A stretch of 64,000 bases of DNA from Lunularia cruciata (Eukaryota; Streptophyta; Marchantiopsida; Lunulariales; Lunulariaceae): the NCBI GenBank assembly GCA_948567375.1, contig OX419760.1:59516911-59580910 (forward strand). Direction: 5' to 3'. Both the position numbers and the translations under genes were made by a program. The number at the start of each line of letters is the position of its first letter. The first letter of the stretch is position 1. Of this stretch, positions 35,672-50,700 are shown one piece after another. Below the pieces are notes generated by a model. It was not told the DNA's origin. It was given only the letters and a program-made list of their open reading frames with translations, and searched no databases.

Positions 35672-37710
35672 AATGGTGTGACAAATCCTTCTCCAACAAC
35701 TATGTAAGTGTTGTTTGCAACTCTTCTAACTCCTTTGGTGAGAGCCAGTAGATTGGTCTACTCACTAGAGTACTCCCTTGCAAGAACTCAATTTTGAAGG
35801 ACATACCACAATTAGAGGTAATCCATTTGGCAGATCATACAGAAACATATCCACAAACTCCTGAATTATCTAATCAACTATTGCTTGATAAGGCTCTTGA
35901 TTCTTTTCAAATTGTCCTTGTGCAATCGGCTTGATCCACACCACAAAAAAAGACTTATCTTCCTCCACACCTTGCTTTATAGCTACTTCACTAACAAACT
36001 TTCCATCTAGACACTTCTCTCTCTTCAAAGCTTGCTCCAGGTTGCTTTCTTAGTAGTTTCCCATCTTGGGACTCATCTCCCTTCAAGGCTTGCTCTATGG
36101 CTACCTTCTTGACAAACTTCCCATCTTAGGACTGATTATTCTTAGGTGTCTTACTCAAAGGTGCCAAACAATCTAATCAAAAGTTCCTACCTTGGTGTTG
36201 TACTTGAATTTATTGTTGGGTCCAATCAAATTGAATCTTATGACGTTCAAGCCAAGGTAATCCTAGAATGACATCACAGTGTAGAGGTGCCACTACAAAT
36301 TTCATACACTCCAAATACTCCTTCTTAATCTTGAAGGTAATAGGATGCAAGGAAAAAATGCAAAACCATTTCTACCATTCGCAATCATCAATCTACTTCC
36401 AATTACTGAACTTCCAAAATCAACCAAAACCTTACAACCCCAATTAAATATTGTACCTTGCAAGTGAAGCAAACTTGCATAGGTCAAGCCTTCAATCCCA
36501 TTGGAACTAATCAAGCTCCCAATAGGTGATTTGAAATCTCCTTCTAGGATTCCTCATTTCCTTGATCATTCCACTCCACAATTTCCATTTGGGCAACTTG
36601 TCGAGGTCACTCATTCTTGAGTGTACACTTTGCAATGTAGTGACCAATTTGGCAACAATAAAAACATCCACCATTTTGTTGTAATCTTTCATGATCTATT
36701 GTGTCAAGTGTTCTTTGCTAGATAGCATCAATCTCTGTTGGTGTTGGCTAGTCCACCTGTGTATAGTGTGTGGGTGGGTTTAGGGAAGGCCAAAGTCAAG
36801 ACCAAGTTGTCACAACCAAGGAATCAAAGTCTTTAGCCAACTTCATGGCTTCCTCCAAGTCTTTGGGCCCTTGCATAGTCACTTCTAGTTTGGTGCGGGC
36901 CTCAAGCCTCTCACAAAGTGATCTAGAGCTTCTCTATTTAGTATATCCAGAATTTGCATAATAGTGTTTTGAGTAATATAGCTTCTTACCAAGCCAATCT
37001 ACTTCAATTCTGCCAATTTATCTTGTGCGGCCCATGTGGTATTTATAGTTTGGAATTGCTCAATTATTGCACTCTTAAATTCTGCCCATGTCAAGATTGG
37101 CATGACAAACTGCCGCTCAGCTCGTTCCACTCTAAATTGCCACCATAATTTATCAGCTCCATCCAATTTGCTTGAGGCCAATAGAATTTGTCTCTGTTCA
37201 TCTTGAAGGTTTGTTACTTCAAAGTAATGTTCACAATCAAACACAAAATTTTCCATTGCACCCAAAAGATTCTTGCCTTCAAATACCTTAGGCTTTGGAA
37301 ATTGGATTTGCTCTTCTCCTTCTCATATTGGTGCTCTCTTTACCTGCTCTTGTCTATGACGGTCTTGTTCATCCAACAATTAAGTAAGGTGCTCGATTTG
37401 TTATTGCATAACAAGGATAACTTTGGGCGTCACCGCCATAGCTTCTACTCTATCACACTATCCCCAATTTATCTAATTTAATAACACAAAGATGCAACAT
37501 GCCCACCATTCTCTATAAGTTACAACCAAAAGCATCAAGGATTCCTCAGACAAGGTGATCATATGCAGAAAATACTACCCAAAGCGTGAGGTGGTAAATT
37601 GTATGAAATGATCCTTAGGTAGTACCTGGACGTGAAAGTCCTTATGGTTTGGCAGAATAGATTTGGTGGTCCATAAATTCTATCAGTCTCATTCTTGCCC
37701 TGATACCAAA
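35672..37710 (-). pseudogene. Chromovirus 5' part: gag, protease, start of RT
   Basis: Minus strand from the LTR at 37711: primer-binding site (about 37696-37708), gag (36999-37265 encodes the capsid block KLWWQFRVERAERQF), zinc knuckle (about 36640-36690), and protease (36302-36514; active site LVDFGSS, with the following 20 or so residues deleted). The linker with degraded 60-bp repeats and the first part of RT run up to 35672. The part 35673-36900 is a close paralogue of 32785-34052. Confidence 0.85.
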
Positions 37711-38136
37711 TGTAAAAGACCAAGACCAAAGAGAGAAATAGAAGAATGGAAGCTCACATTGGGGCACTTGCATGCGGGAAAACCCCAAATGCCTAGCATG
37801 AGCTTTGGCTCTTGTATTTATATGGAGTATACAAAGCCCTTGAGAAGCTTTTCAAGAAGCTTCCTTGAGCCACTTTCTTGGAGTGCAAGCCAAGTTAACT
37901 GGGAAACTTCTCAAGAAGCTTCCTTCTTGAAGTCGTCTATTTGGCATACAAGCTAAGTTGGTTGGAAGCTTCTAGAAACTTCATTCTAGAAATTATCTAC
38001 TTGGGATGCAAGCTAAGCTAGTGGGAAGCTTCTCAAGAAGCTTCCTAGATACTTTTAGAATATTTTAGACTAATTTGGCCTATTCACTATTTTGTTAACC
38101 TTGACTAACTTCATCGTTAAACTCCATATTGTTATA
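37711..38136 (-). repeat. 5' LTR of a reverse-oriented chromovirus copy
   Basis: On the minus strand it runs from TATAACAATATGG at 38136 to ...CTTTTACA at 37711, followed by the primer-binding site TGGTATCAGGGC. The TATA box (CATATAAATAC) and gaagcttc units are kept, though several heat-shock units are damaged. Confidence 0.88.
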
Positions 38137-39615
38137 GTAGATAAGAGGGCTCTAAAGTTAACCATGGCAAATAAGGGTCTCTCGAAAGGATCTCCTTGAC
38201 TTGTACCAACAATTGACTCCAAGATGGTGACTCCTTCCTATGAACAACCATGCTGGTAATAAGGGAAGCAAGAGAGCCACAAAAGACTGCACAAAAGGAA
38301 TCAGACTTGCCAAGGATCCACCAACCTCCTAAGCTCTCTAAAGATAGATGCTCATGAGATGCGATTAAAAGTGTTCTCAACATCCACTTGTAGGATAACC
38401 CACTTTGGATGGATATCTAAGAGTGCCTTAATGCCTAGAGATATAGCCTTGCATCCTCCAAGTGTAGCTACTCCAAACTAATGTGGATTGAGGTGTTATC
38501 AAATGTGAGAATGATGGTAAAGGACAATAGTGCAATTGACCAAATGCAAAAAGATCTCTCTAGTAACAATTGGTCTAATGCACCTTGTGTCCTTCTCTAT
38601 CGTGAGAAGTTGATTAGTACTTAGCACCCAACCAATATACATAGGAATGTCTTCTCTTGCTATTGTTGCAACCACTTGAAACAACTTGACAGAACCACTA
38701 AAAGGATCATTTGCCTAAAAGAAGTCTCTAAGATGCTCATATACCATCCTTGACAAGACTCTAGAGGAAAGGCAAGGGGTAGGCACAATGCTTGTGCAAA
38801 AAGTGACCTATCAAGACATAAAAGCTGCTCAAGTTGGTAATTTAAGACCTCTAGTGGTCATCCCTCTCCAGCCATAGGATGTAGTGAGCAAACTGAAAAG
38901 ATAGCCTCATCAATAGAACTAGCCATAGACAAAGAGTGTAGCGCTTGTCCTACTCTACTAACTAAACTCTCTTGCCTTACCCAATGTCCTACACCAATGT
39001 AATCAAGTGGACTTTGTGGTATCATGTGGCAAAACCTATCTCCTAAAACATGTATCCCTAACAGACTCCTCCTATAGGGCCACCCAATCCTCCGCTTGGA
39101 ATTGATGAAATCTAGCAATCACCTCTCTATGCCTTGCATGTCCCTCTCTAGCATAACAAAGACACCATGAAGGGAATAAGAGGAATAGGAACCATGCTAT
39201 ATTCATACCTGTGCATACAATCTTCCAAGGGATCAAGTGCCAAACAATCAAGTGGTAGGCAAAAAACCTTTCTAGCCTCATCATGGAGTGTAGGGGGTAG
39301 CCTATGGAATAGACATGGACATGGAAAACTAGTCTCAAATACCCCCAAAATGCAACCCGCTTGAGAAGCTAACCAGTCCCATGACTCTATCGATATCCTT
39401 GGAATGGTCAACAAAGGGATAGAGTAGGGGTGCGTAAACTCAAGTATCACTACTCTCAATGTGATCAATCGCCTCACGTGAGCATTCAAAGTGGTCCAAT
39501 CATAGTCCTTGTGCATCCTTCCCATATAGATCTTTACCCCTTGTGAGGTAAAGCGTTGATGACACACCCAACATAGTGTATCTCGAGCCGCTCTAGGCGG
39601 CTGCACATGGGGAGT
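38137..39615 (-). pseudogene. Non-LTR retrotransposon reverse-transcriptase remnant
   Basis: On the minus strand, 38360-38480 encodes GVATLGGCKAISLGIKALLD followed by WVILQVDVENTFNRIS, an RT motif-A region with its catalytic Asp. At about 38190-38225 VGTSQGDPFERPLFA is the QGDP motif typical of non-LTR RTs. The catalytic YxDD part is not present before the LTR at 38136. Upstream, 39148-39606 encodes 152 aa with a CWVCHQRFTSQG...MH segment that looks like a degenerate zinc finger. Several stops and shifts interrupt it. The clade was not identified. Confidence 0.7.
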
Positions 39616-42080
39616 GTGTAGCCATGGCTAGCACAAAAATAAAAATAGTAACACACGGTGCTCTTCTTCATATCTCACCATACCAACAAAACCACAACCA
39701 ATCACATCCCAACTCACATAAAAAAATACAATCTCTCCAAACCCAAAAATTATAAATTCTCATAATTTTCAATTCCTATCTCAAAAACTTTCAAACTAAA
39801 TTCACATGGAACTCAATCATAAAAACAAAGAAATTAAAAATTAAAATTTCCGACCCATCCCTCACAAAGTGTAATGATCATTCTAAACCCTAAAAACTTA
39901 AAAATCCCCATAATTTTCTATTCAATTTTCCATAGTCTTCAATTTAGGCACCAAGGGAACCGAAATTGAAAAACATACTGAATCTACCATTCATAATAAA
40001 GAAGTGAAATAGTCTTCAATTTAGGCACCAATGGAACTGAAATTGAGAAACATACGGAATCTACCATTCATAATAAAGAAGTGAAATTGTACAATGGAAT
40101 ACATTTACAAAGCTTCAACACTCTATACATAGTCCAGTTTTCTGTTCCATGTTTTCACTTGGATTGTTGTTAGGTTTCAAATGGTGTGTCTTGGGCACGC
40201 AATCAATCCAAATGAGTGCAAGATTTAGGTGAGTCAACACGGCTACGTGCTTCTTCCTCGGGCCAGATCGAAAAGACGAATCTCTGTTCTGCCCCGGTTC
40301 TTGTTGATTCGAGCGTTGGAACTCACAGGGAGCAAGATCTAACGGTTAGTATACTCCAGTCATGGAACCGTTAGATCGGGACATGTGATTGGACGACTAT
40401 TGCTTGCCTTTCTTATTACACAAATATAAAGAAAAATAGATATTACAAACAATTGAAGCGAGTTTCCTTTAGGGTCGTTGGCAACTTTGCTACTCATTGG
40501 GTTAGCCAATTTTCAACAGTTGTTTTTATTAAAGCGAAATAGACAAGATTTTCTAGTTCTTCACTCGTATTCTCTGGACTAAAAAATCATAATCACGAAT
40601 TATTTTATTCCGAATTAAACTTGAATTGTAAGAAATAATCTCAAATAATCATCTACCCCTAAGCTACTCATTCACAATTTATCCTTGAACAATTTTTATT
40701 CCCGGGATGGAATGTGGATTTCAACTTTCTTTAGATTCAGTGAAACTTTAAGGATCCCGCCATTCAATCAGATATCCTACTTAATCAATTGTCATCTTCA
40801 AGAACTATAATTTGATGATTGAACTCTGATAGACCTAACATTAATGATAAGATTTTATTAAACGGAGTAACTGGACAATGAATTACTATTTAAATTTTTT
40901 CCTAATTGAAAATCTAGTCTTCATAATGTATATTGTATTATAACGGACTTGAGAGTACGGAGTTCGTTCAATATAGAATCAAAATATGATGAATGAAAGC
41001 CTCAATTCGTTCAAAGCTAGCATATTAAGGCAGCAGTAGTATTCTCCAAGGAGAAATTTAGAAAGAAAACAAAGAGTCCTCTCTTGCATTCTTGAGTGAG
41101 AGTTCAAAGCTTTATTGTCAGATAGGATTGCTGGAACTTTCAAGGTATCAACTCTGCGAATGAAAAATTGCCTGGATTATAATATTCTTGTTTCGGTTTT
41201 GTACATGAAATTAAGGTGATCTTTCAACTGAGTGAAAGGTCCACGTTACAAGAAGGATTTTCCTATCCTTACCTTATTTCAGTTTAAAAGTTTTGATGGC
41301 TCGACTACTCCATACATTCCTTCTCCCTTATCTCCTACTTATTCCCTTCTCTATCATAGACCACAGAAAAAAGAGTCACGAAATTACCTTCTGAAACGGT
41401 TTGAATCTCGCCACTTCCCCTTTTATTGCTAATTTAGGTTTATTTGTCTCTCCAATTAATACCCCCAATTCTCTTAAGGTTTCTTCCTTGTAGAATGGAT
41501 TTTACAGGGGTACAACTATGAAATACTTTCAATATATAGATTAAATTCTCTAACTTTATATAGCATGTTGGACGTAGTTGGACATGATCTTCCATGTAAT
41601 AGAATATGGAATATCATGGAAAGGACGACGATCTTTACATTCGGAGCCCGTCACACTCATGGATTGATGCCATAGCTGTGGTAATAGAAATATGGGTCTC
41701 TTGTTATGTGTGACGTTCATTCACACGGTGTTCTATGTTATATGCAACAACTTTTCAAGCAAACTTCACGACCTCCATCGTTCTCAACCGACGTGAAGAT
41801 GAAGAGCAAGCTACTGTTGAAGGGACAGCGTCGATTGTTGTGACACAGCTAATATTGATTGTGCGTGCTGTATGCGTGTAGATATAACTATTTTTCTTGG
41901 ATCTCTTCTTTGTTTTGCATCTGAGTTGCTCACTTTCAATCAGGCATTCTCATATGAACCCCTACCGAATGCCACCGATTCAGTGTGTCTTGAATCGAAT
42001 TGACAGTTTAGCCTCCAAGGTTTGGGATACATGATCAATCGCCATAAAAAACCGGATTCGTTTGGCATTGGTAAGGACGC
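39616..42080. other. AT-rich spacer upstream of the endoglucanase gene
   Basis: No supported gene is present. It contains a tandem duplication (39934-40087). The frame at 41232-41432 has no coding support. From about 41550 the sequence becomes more gene-like and probably holds the distal promoter of the endoglucanase gene. Confidence 0.5.
39934..40087. repeat. 77-bp tandem duplication
   Basis: Two copies start agtcttcaatttaggcacca at 39934 and 40011 and are about 94% identical. Confidence 0.9.
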
Positions 42081-42090
42081 TAGTATGTGC

Positions 42091-42098
42091 TATAAAAG
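42091..42098 (+). promoter_or_regulatory. Candidate TATA box of the endoglucanase gene
   Basis: TATAAAAG lies 239 nt before the start codon, implying transcription from about 42120 and a leader of about 210 nt. It is the best TATA match in the 300 bp upstream. No experimental evidence. Confidence 0.5.
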
Positions 42099-42308
42099 TC
42101 GATGGCAGGAGAGATTTAGTGCAGCAGTCATATCCTCTCATTGCCTTCCCCACGGAGGTCAGAGATCAATTTGTGTCTCTCAACTGTATGTAGCGGAGAG
42201 CTGTACATTGACGTTCTCCATGAGTGAACTCTAGCTGCGAGTTGGGTGCTGCACATGGAGAGTTGATCAAATTTAGTCCTAGCTTGTAATCTCTTCAATC
42301 GAGTCTAA

Positions 42309-45901
<3,593 letters not shown>

Positions 45902-46310
45902 TCTTGTGAAGTCAGACCCACCGTGTTTACAATTTCATTAGTTTGACACAACTCTAGAACTCAATTAAGATATGATCACAGCAGAGCTAGGCAATATGTC
46001 CACAGCAATATATTGCCAGCAAATTTCCGGTGCCAAGGGATAAAGGCAAGCTATTGCGCTTCTAGGAGTCCCTCATGCTTTCATCCCTGCATACGTAGAA
46101 TTTTAAACACCCAGGATATTTCTTACACAATGTAAGATGTTATTTTCGGTTTATAGATTCTGGATGCAAACTTGTGGTTCCTATTTGGATTAAGCTTTAT
46201 AAAAGAAATTCTTTTGTCACATGCATGCCGCCGCATGTAGAATCTGACACGGTGAACTGATTTTCAAAGTACGATGATTTATTGGGTGAATCGGAGGGCT
46301 CAAAGGGAGA

Positions 46311-46334
46311 GAGAAAGAGAGAGAGAGAGAGAGG
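46311..46334. repeat. Short (GA)n microsatellite
   Basis: An interrupted GA tract, gggagagagaaagagagagag and onward, downstream of the endoglucanase gene. Confidence 0.9.
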
Positions 46335-46998
46335 TTTCGACCATGGACGGAATATTGGAGTTACTTGAAACTAAAACTTGATTGACAAGTAGTTGCTTGT
46401 GCGTATGGTGATACACATAACAGAGTGAGCAGAAAAGTAACATCAGGTAAAGAGCTGGTTTCCGCAATTAGTCTAGATCTACACCTTCTATAGCAGGAAC
46501 GTGCCTGGTTGTTGGATTCAGGGAGCTAGAGTGTAGCTGGAGGACAGTCTTTTGTGGTGATGGCACTACCCGCCAAACTGTGAAGACCAGGAGATGTGGA
46601 GGGTACATTCAATTTTCTTTAGTATCTAAAATACTTACATCAGACGAGCGAAGTTCCTTGCAATGTCCTCAAGATTTAGTGATACAGTCTTACAATTCTA
46701 AATACAGTAATTGTTGACACCCAAAAATCGCTCGTTTTACTTTGTGTAGAACCTGTAGTGAGTAAGATTGGGAACCTTATATTCATAATAACAGCACTGA
46801 ATGTGCAGCAGTACTATCAATTCCAGACGCAGAACAACTAAGAATAAAGATACATTCTGAAGCACGATTGTTTGCCAGAAAGCAAGAAGGGTGTGAAAGC
46901 TGTCGTCGTGAATGAAGTATGAGTTGAACTACATTACTCATCATGGAGGGCAATAGATAAAGATGGACTTTGTCCGATCACACTTAGTCGATTCAAAT

Positions 46999-47046
46999 TT
47001 CAAATAGACAAGGATGGGACTGTGTTCCCATCCTTGTCTATTTGAA
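46999..47046. repeat. Perfect 21-bp hairpin between convergent genes
   Basis: Arms 46999-47019 and 47026-47046 are perfect reverse complements (core caaatagacaaggatggga), with loop ctgtgt. It lies in the spacer where the endoglucanase gene and the minus-strand 1,129-aa gene converge. Confidence 0.97.
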
Positions 47047-47668
47047 CGTTCACTTCAAATACGCAACGTTCACCATTAACTAGGCACTGGAAAGTCGACA
47101 AACACGCTCAGACCAGAAGACTATCTGCTCTTGACATGTAGGCTTGAATAAGTGAAGCGTCTTGGATGTGCCAGACAAATCAGACTGGGGATATGGACAA
47201 GTGGTAGAGCTTGAGAGATTTATTCCTAGGCTGCTTGCAAACTGTATGCAAATAGAAGAGGTGAGATGAACGTTGTGTTGTTAATGGAAGATGTTCATAT
47301 GCAAATTATTATGTGATGTTACTGCACCTGAAGCAAGGCGTTAGATAGTCTAGCTCCGCTCTTGTCGTAAGAGAACAAGTACAAGCTAGCTGCGGACGAG
47401 AGGACTTGACCTATACACGTTACGGTAGTCAAAACTGCGAGGTATTCAGGCTTCCCAAATCGAGTAGACTCAGGTAGATTTTGACGTTCTCAAAATTTGA
47501 TATTGGAATGTTCGTTTACAGGAGGTGTTGATCAACGCCTTCGTAGCACGAACACGCATGCACAGGCGGAAGTCAAGAAAGACCTTAAATCCAACTGGTC
47601 TTGTGTATTAAACTATCGACATTAATTTGCAAACAGTACATCCGGAAGTGAACAGAGAATCTGATGAT

Positions 47669-47713
47669 AATTATGCAGCATCCACATGATATAGATGTGG
47701 ATGCTGCATAATT
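47669..47713. repeat. Perfect 19-bp hairpin just past the stop of the 1,129-aa gene
   Basis: Arms 47669-47687 and 47695-47713 (aattatgcagcatccacat) are perfect, with a 7-nt loop. It starts 10 nt beyond the stop codon, so it would be in the 3' UTR and could fold in the mRNA. Confidence 0.97.
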
Positions 47714-47722
47714 TTTGTTTTG

Positions 47723-50700
47723 TTAATTATGCGACTTCCTACTATGAAACGGTAGAGAGGCATTCTGTGGGGTAATGGCGTCTGATTCATCTTCATCTGA
47801 GCTTGCCAACCACTCTTCTTCAGAGGAAGAAGTTTCTTCTGAAGAAGCTTCTCCAGTCGTAGTAGACTTTCTCATGGAACTATCCCCAACCGCTAAAAGG
47901 GAAAGGACCTCTTCAAGGGGTACTTTGAGTTTATCTGTGATATTGATTTCTGCATGAGAAGGTGACACCAAGTTTCTGCACACTTCGTCCATAACTAACT
48001 CTGGATCTGATCTTAATCCTCTAAAAGGTACGGTTCTGTTCGGCTCTCGTGCATGATGAACACTAGCACTACAGCCACTTTTGTACAGCAATGTTTCAGC
48101 TAGCAGATCCATCCGACCACCAATCCTTTCACTTGTTGTAGGCAGGGATGCACTCATATCGAAGAAGCTCTTTCTCTCTCCAAATACATGTCTTCTTTCT
48201 GGGACCTCTAATTCAGATAGAGAGTTTCTTCTTTCATGGTTTCGGAATCTTGTCGGAAGGGAATCACTGTGCTCCCGCCTATGAGTTCGACAAGATGGAG
48301 ACACTGTTCTTTCGCCAGGACTAGACCGCCGCTCCGAGTAAACATTATTCTTGTCTGGAGCTGTAATCCAGTCGGGATTATCCATATCTCCGTCCTCGAT
48401 GCTTCTGCCAGATGTAGACCGCCAGGGGAGAGAAGATGATGCCTTGTCTGAAGCGGTATTCCTGTCTATGTCCCCAACTAATCCATCTTTAATTGTTCTG
48501 ATATGGGATATGTCCCCAACTAATCCATACTGCCCTGGCAGAGAAGATGAGTTCTTGTCTGTAGTTGGACTCCTGCATATATCATCAACATTCCTATCTT
48601 CCATATGTGTATCAGGTACAGAACTCCTACTTGTAGCTGTTCTCCTGTCTCTGGTCTCAATAATTCTATCCACGATGATCCCTTCAGTTGTAGGATTCAT
48701 CCGAGAATACGGGGACCGATTGCTATTTGCAATTGTAGCTAGGTTTCTGGTTAAAGTTCCGACATTCCTCTCCTGAATTGCTGTCTCAGGTGTACTCATC
48801 AGCCACGGCAAAGACGATATAGCCTCATTTCTGCCTGTAGTGTTAACACTTCCGTTGCCGATGATTCTATCGAGTGTAGACTCACCGACGTCCCTTGCTG
48901 CCTGCTTAACTGCTATTGCTGCAGAAGAATCCCGGATCGCACCAGCTCCTCTCCGTGTTGCCTCTACTGCTACCGGTCTTTTCCCTCGCTTCCTGGACCA
49001 CCAATGAGACGATGATAGATTTGCTGTCCTCTTCTTGCTCTGTAATGCTGATCCCTCCTCCAAATTCTCCTGCTCATTCTCAACTGGCCAAAAGTAATTC
49101 GTCTCTGGCAAGTGAAATTCATCGGTTGTGCAGCCAGTACCCTCCACTGAACAGGAGTCACTCTTGCCATGAGATATACACCTTGCCGGGTATTGCTCCA
49201 CGATTGCTGGAGTGTTGGTCTTCTCAACTATGAACCTGCTTTGTAATGGCTGATGATTTTTTAATCGCTTCCTAGACCAAAAGATGATTGATTTCCTCTC
49301 ACTCGCATGCTTAGCATCGCCTGAAACCACCGTACCGCCACTGCCAACAAGAGCTTGGGAGTTCTGCAGCTCATTTTGTTGTGCAGGGATAAATTCCTGC
49401 AGAATCTCTGACCCCGAGAGGACAGTCTCTCCCCCCTTGATGTGACTCCCAAGAACAATTTCGCAAGTGCGCCGTACCTCAAGTATCGGACACAAGCTTG
49501 AGTTCAACCCAGCGACAGTTGTAGGACCTTCCAAATTCCTCCCCAGCTTTGACATGTGCAGCGATTGATAGGATTGAGAAACACCTTGCTGTCCTTGAGA
49601 TTTAAGATTCTCAAGTAGTGTGCTCCCCGTTGCCAAGGACTCAGCTGTAAAGAGAACGCCACGCGGTCGGTCTTTCTTTCGATCATCACGAGGACATCTC
49701 TTTACAGCAAATCTTTGGAAATTACTAGATTCATCTATATGACTGTTGATTGCAGAGCTCACTGGCTTGATGGATTTATCGTCGTGCATGGCAATTTCAT
49801 CTAAATGTATGGTATCCAGAGAAAAGCCGTCCAAGTCAACTATCTCACACTCACAACTCCCGGCCTCGTACGGTTTGGTGTTAGCTTCTACGTCTCCAAT
49901 CGTGTGTTTACCACTTCCGTATTCACTCATGCTGGAGGATGTAGGGTGCTCTCCCTCCGTTCTGCTTGCAGTTGCGGATTCCGCTACTCGTTCTTGAGCT
50001 CCAAAAACCAGAGCACCTATATCGCTACTCCCTGCATTCGCACTCAATATATTGCATCCGTTGGGCTCTGGTTTCATCGTGACACCCTTCACAACCCACT
50101 GTTTCGTTAAAGGCAGAAGCATTGGGACAGGCGATTGTTCTAAATGTTCAATTTTGGTCGTACCATCTGCCACAGACAAGTTGTCTAAGATTGGAGTAGT
50201 TCTTACTTTCTCAAGTCCGGCGGCTTGCACCATTCTATCTGAAGATGAGCGAGCCATGCTTTCTAATTGAAACCTGAAATCTGGAGCAATCAAAGTTTTT
50301 GACGAAGGTCTTTGCCCAATCGCGACCATTCCACGCGCCGACTTCAACAGAAGAGCTTCGTTCGAAGATGATAGAGCAGAAACAACACTAGCGTCCGCGG
50401 CCAGTGCATCGCCTGTGTAGCCCTCATCTCCACCCTGCAGTGCGTTCTTCCCTGCAATTGAAGTCGACTGAGGTTTACTGTCGTCCTCCTTTTCTGGCTG
50501 GAGCTCCATTGTGAGGTGAGAATGCGCCGTTGGCTTCATATCAAAGGTTTGATCCAATTCTCTACCCGGCTTAGCGTCATGCAGACCTGATGAGATCACA
50601 ATCTCAGCGGATTTGCTCCCTGGAACAGCCAAAACATCCACAGCTTCGTGACCTGTTGCAGGAGTACTGGAGCTCTCTTCACCTGACTCGAAATTGCTGG

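Noticed and set aside
46999-47713. Hairpins as miRNA precursors
   Set aside because: Arms of 19-21 nt with 6-7-nt loops are too short for plant miRNA processing, and perfect pairing is not typical.
48351-48776. 141-codon plus-strand frame
   Set aside because: Antisense shadow of the 1,129-aa minus-strand gene.
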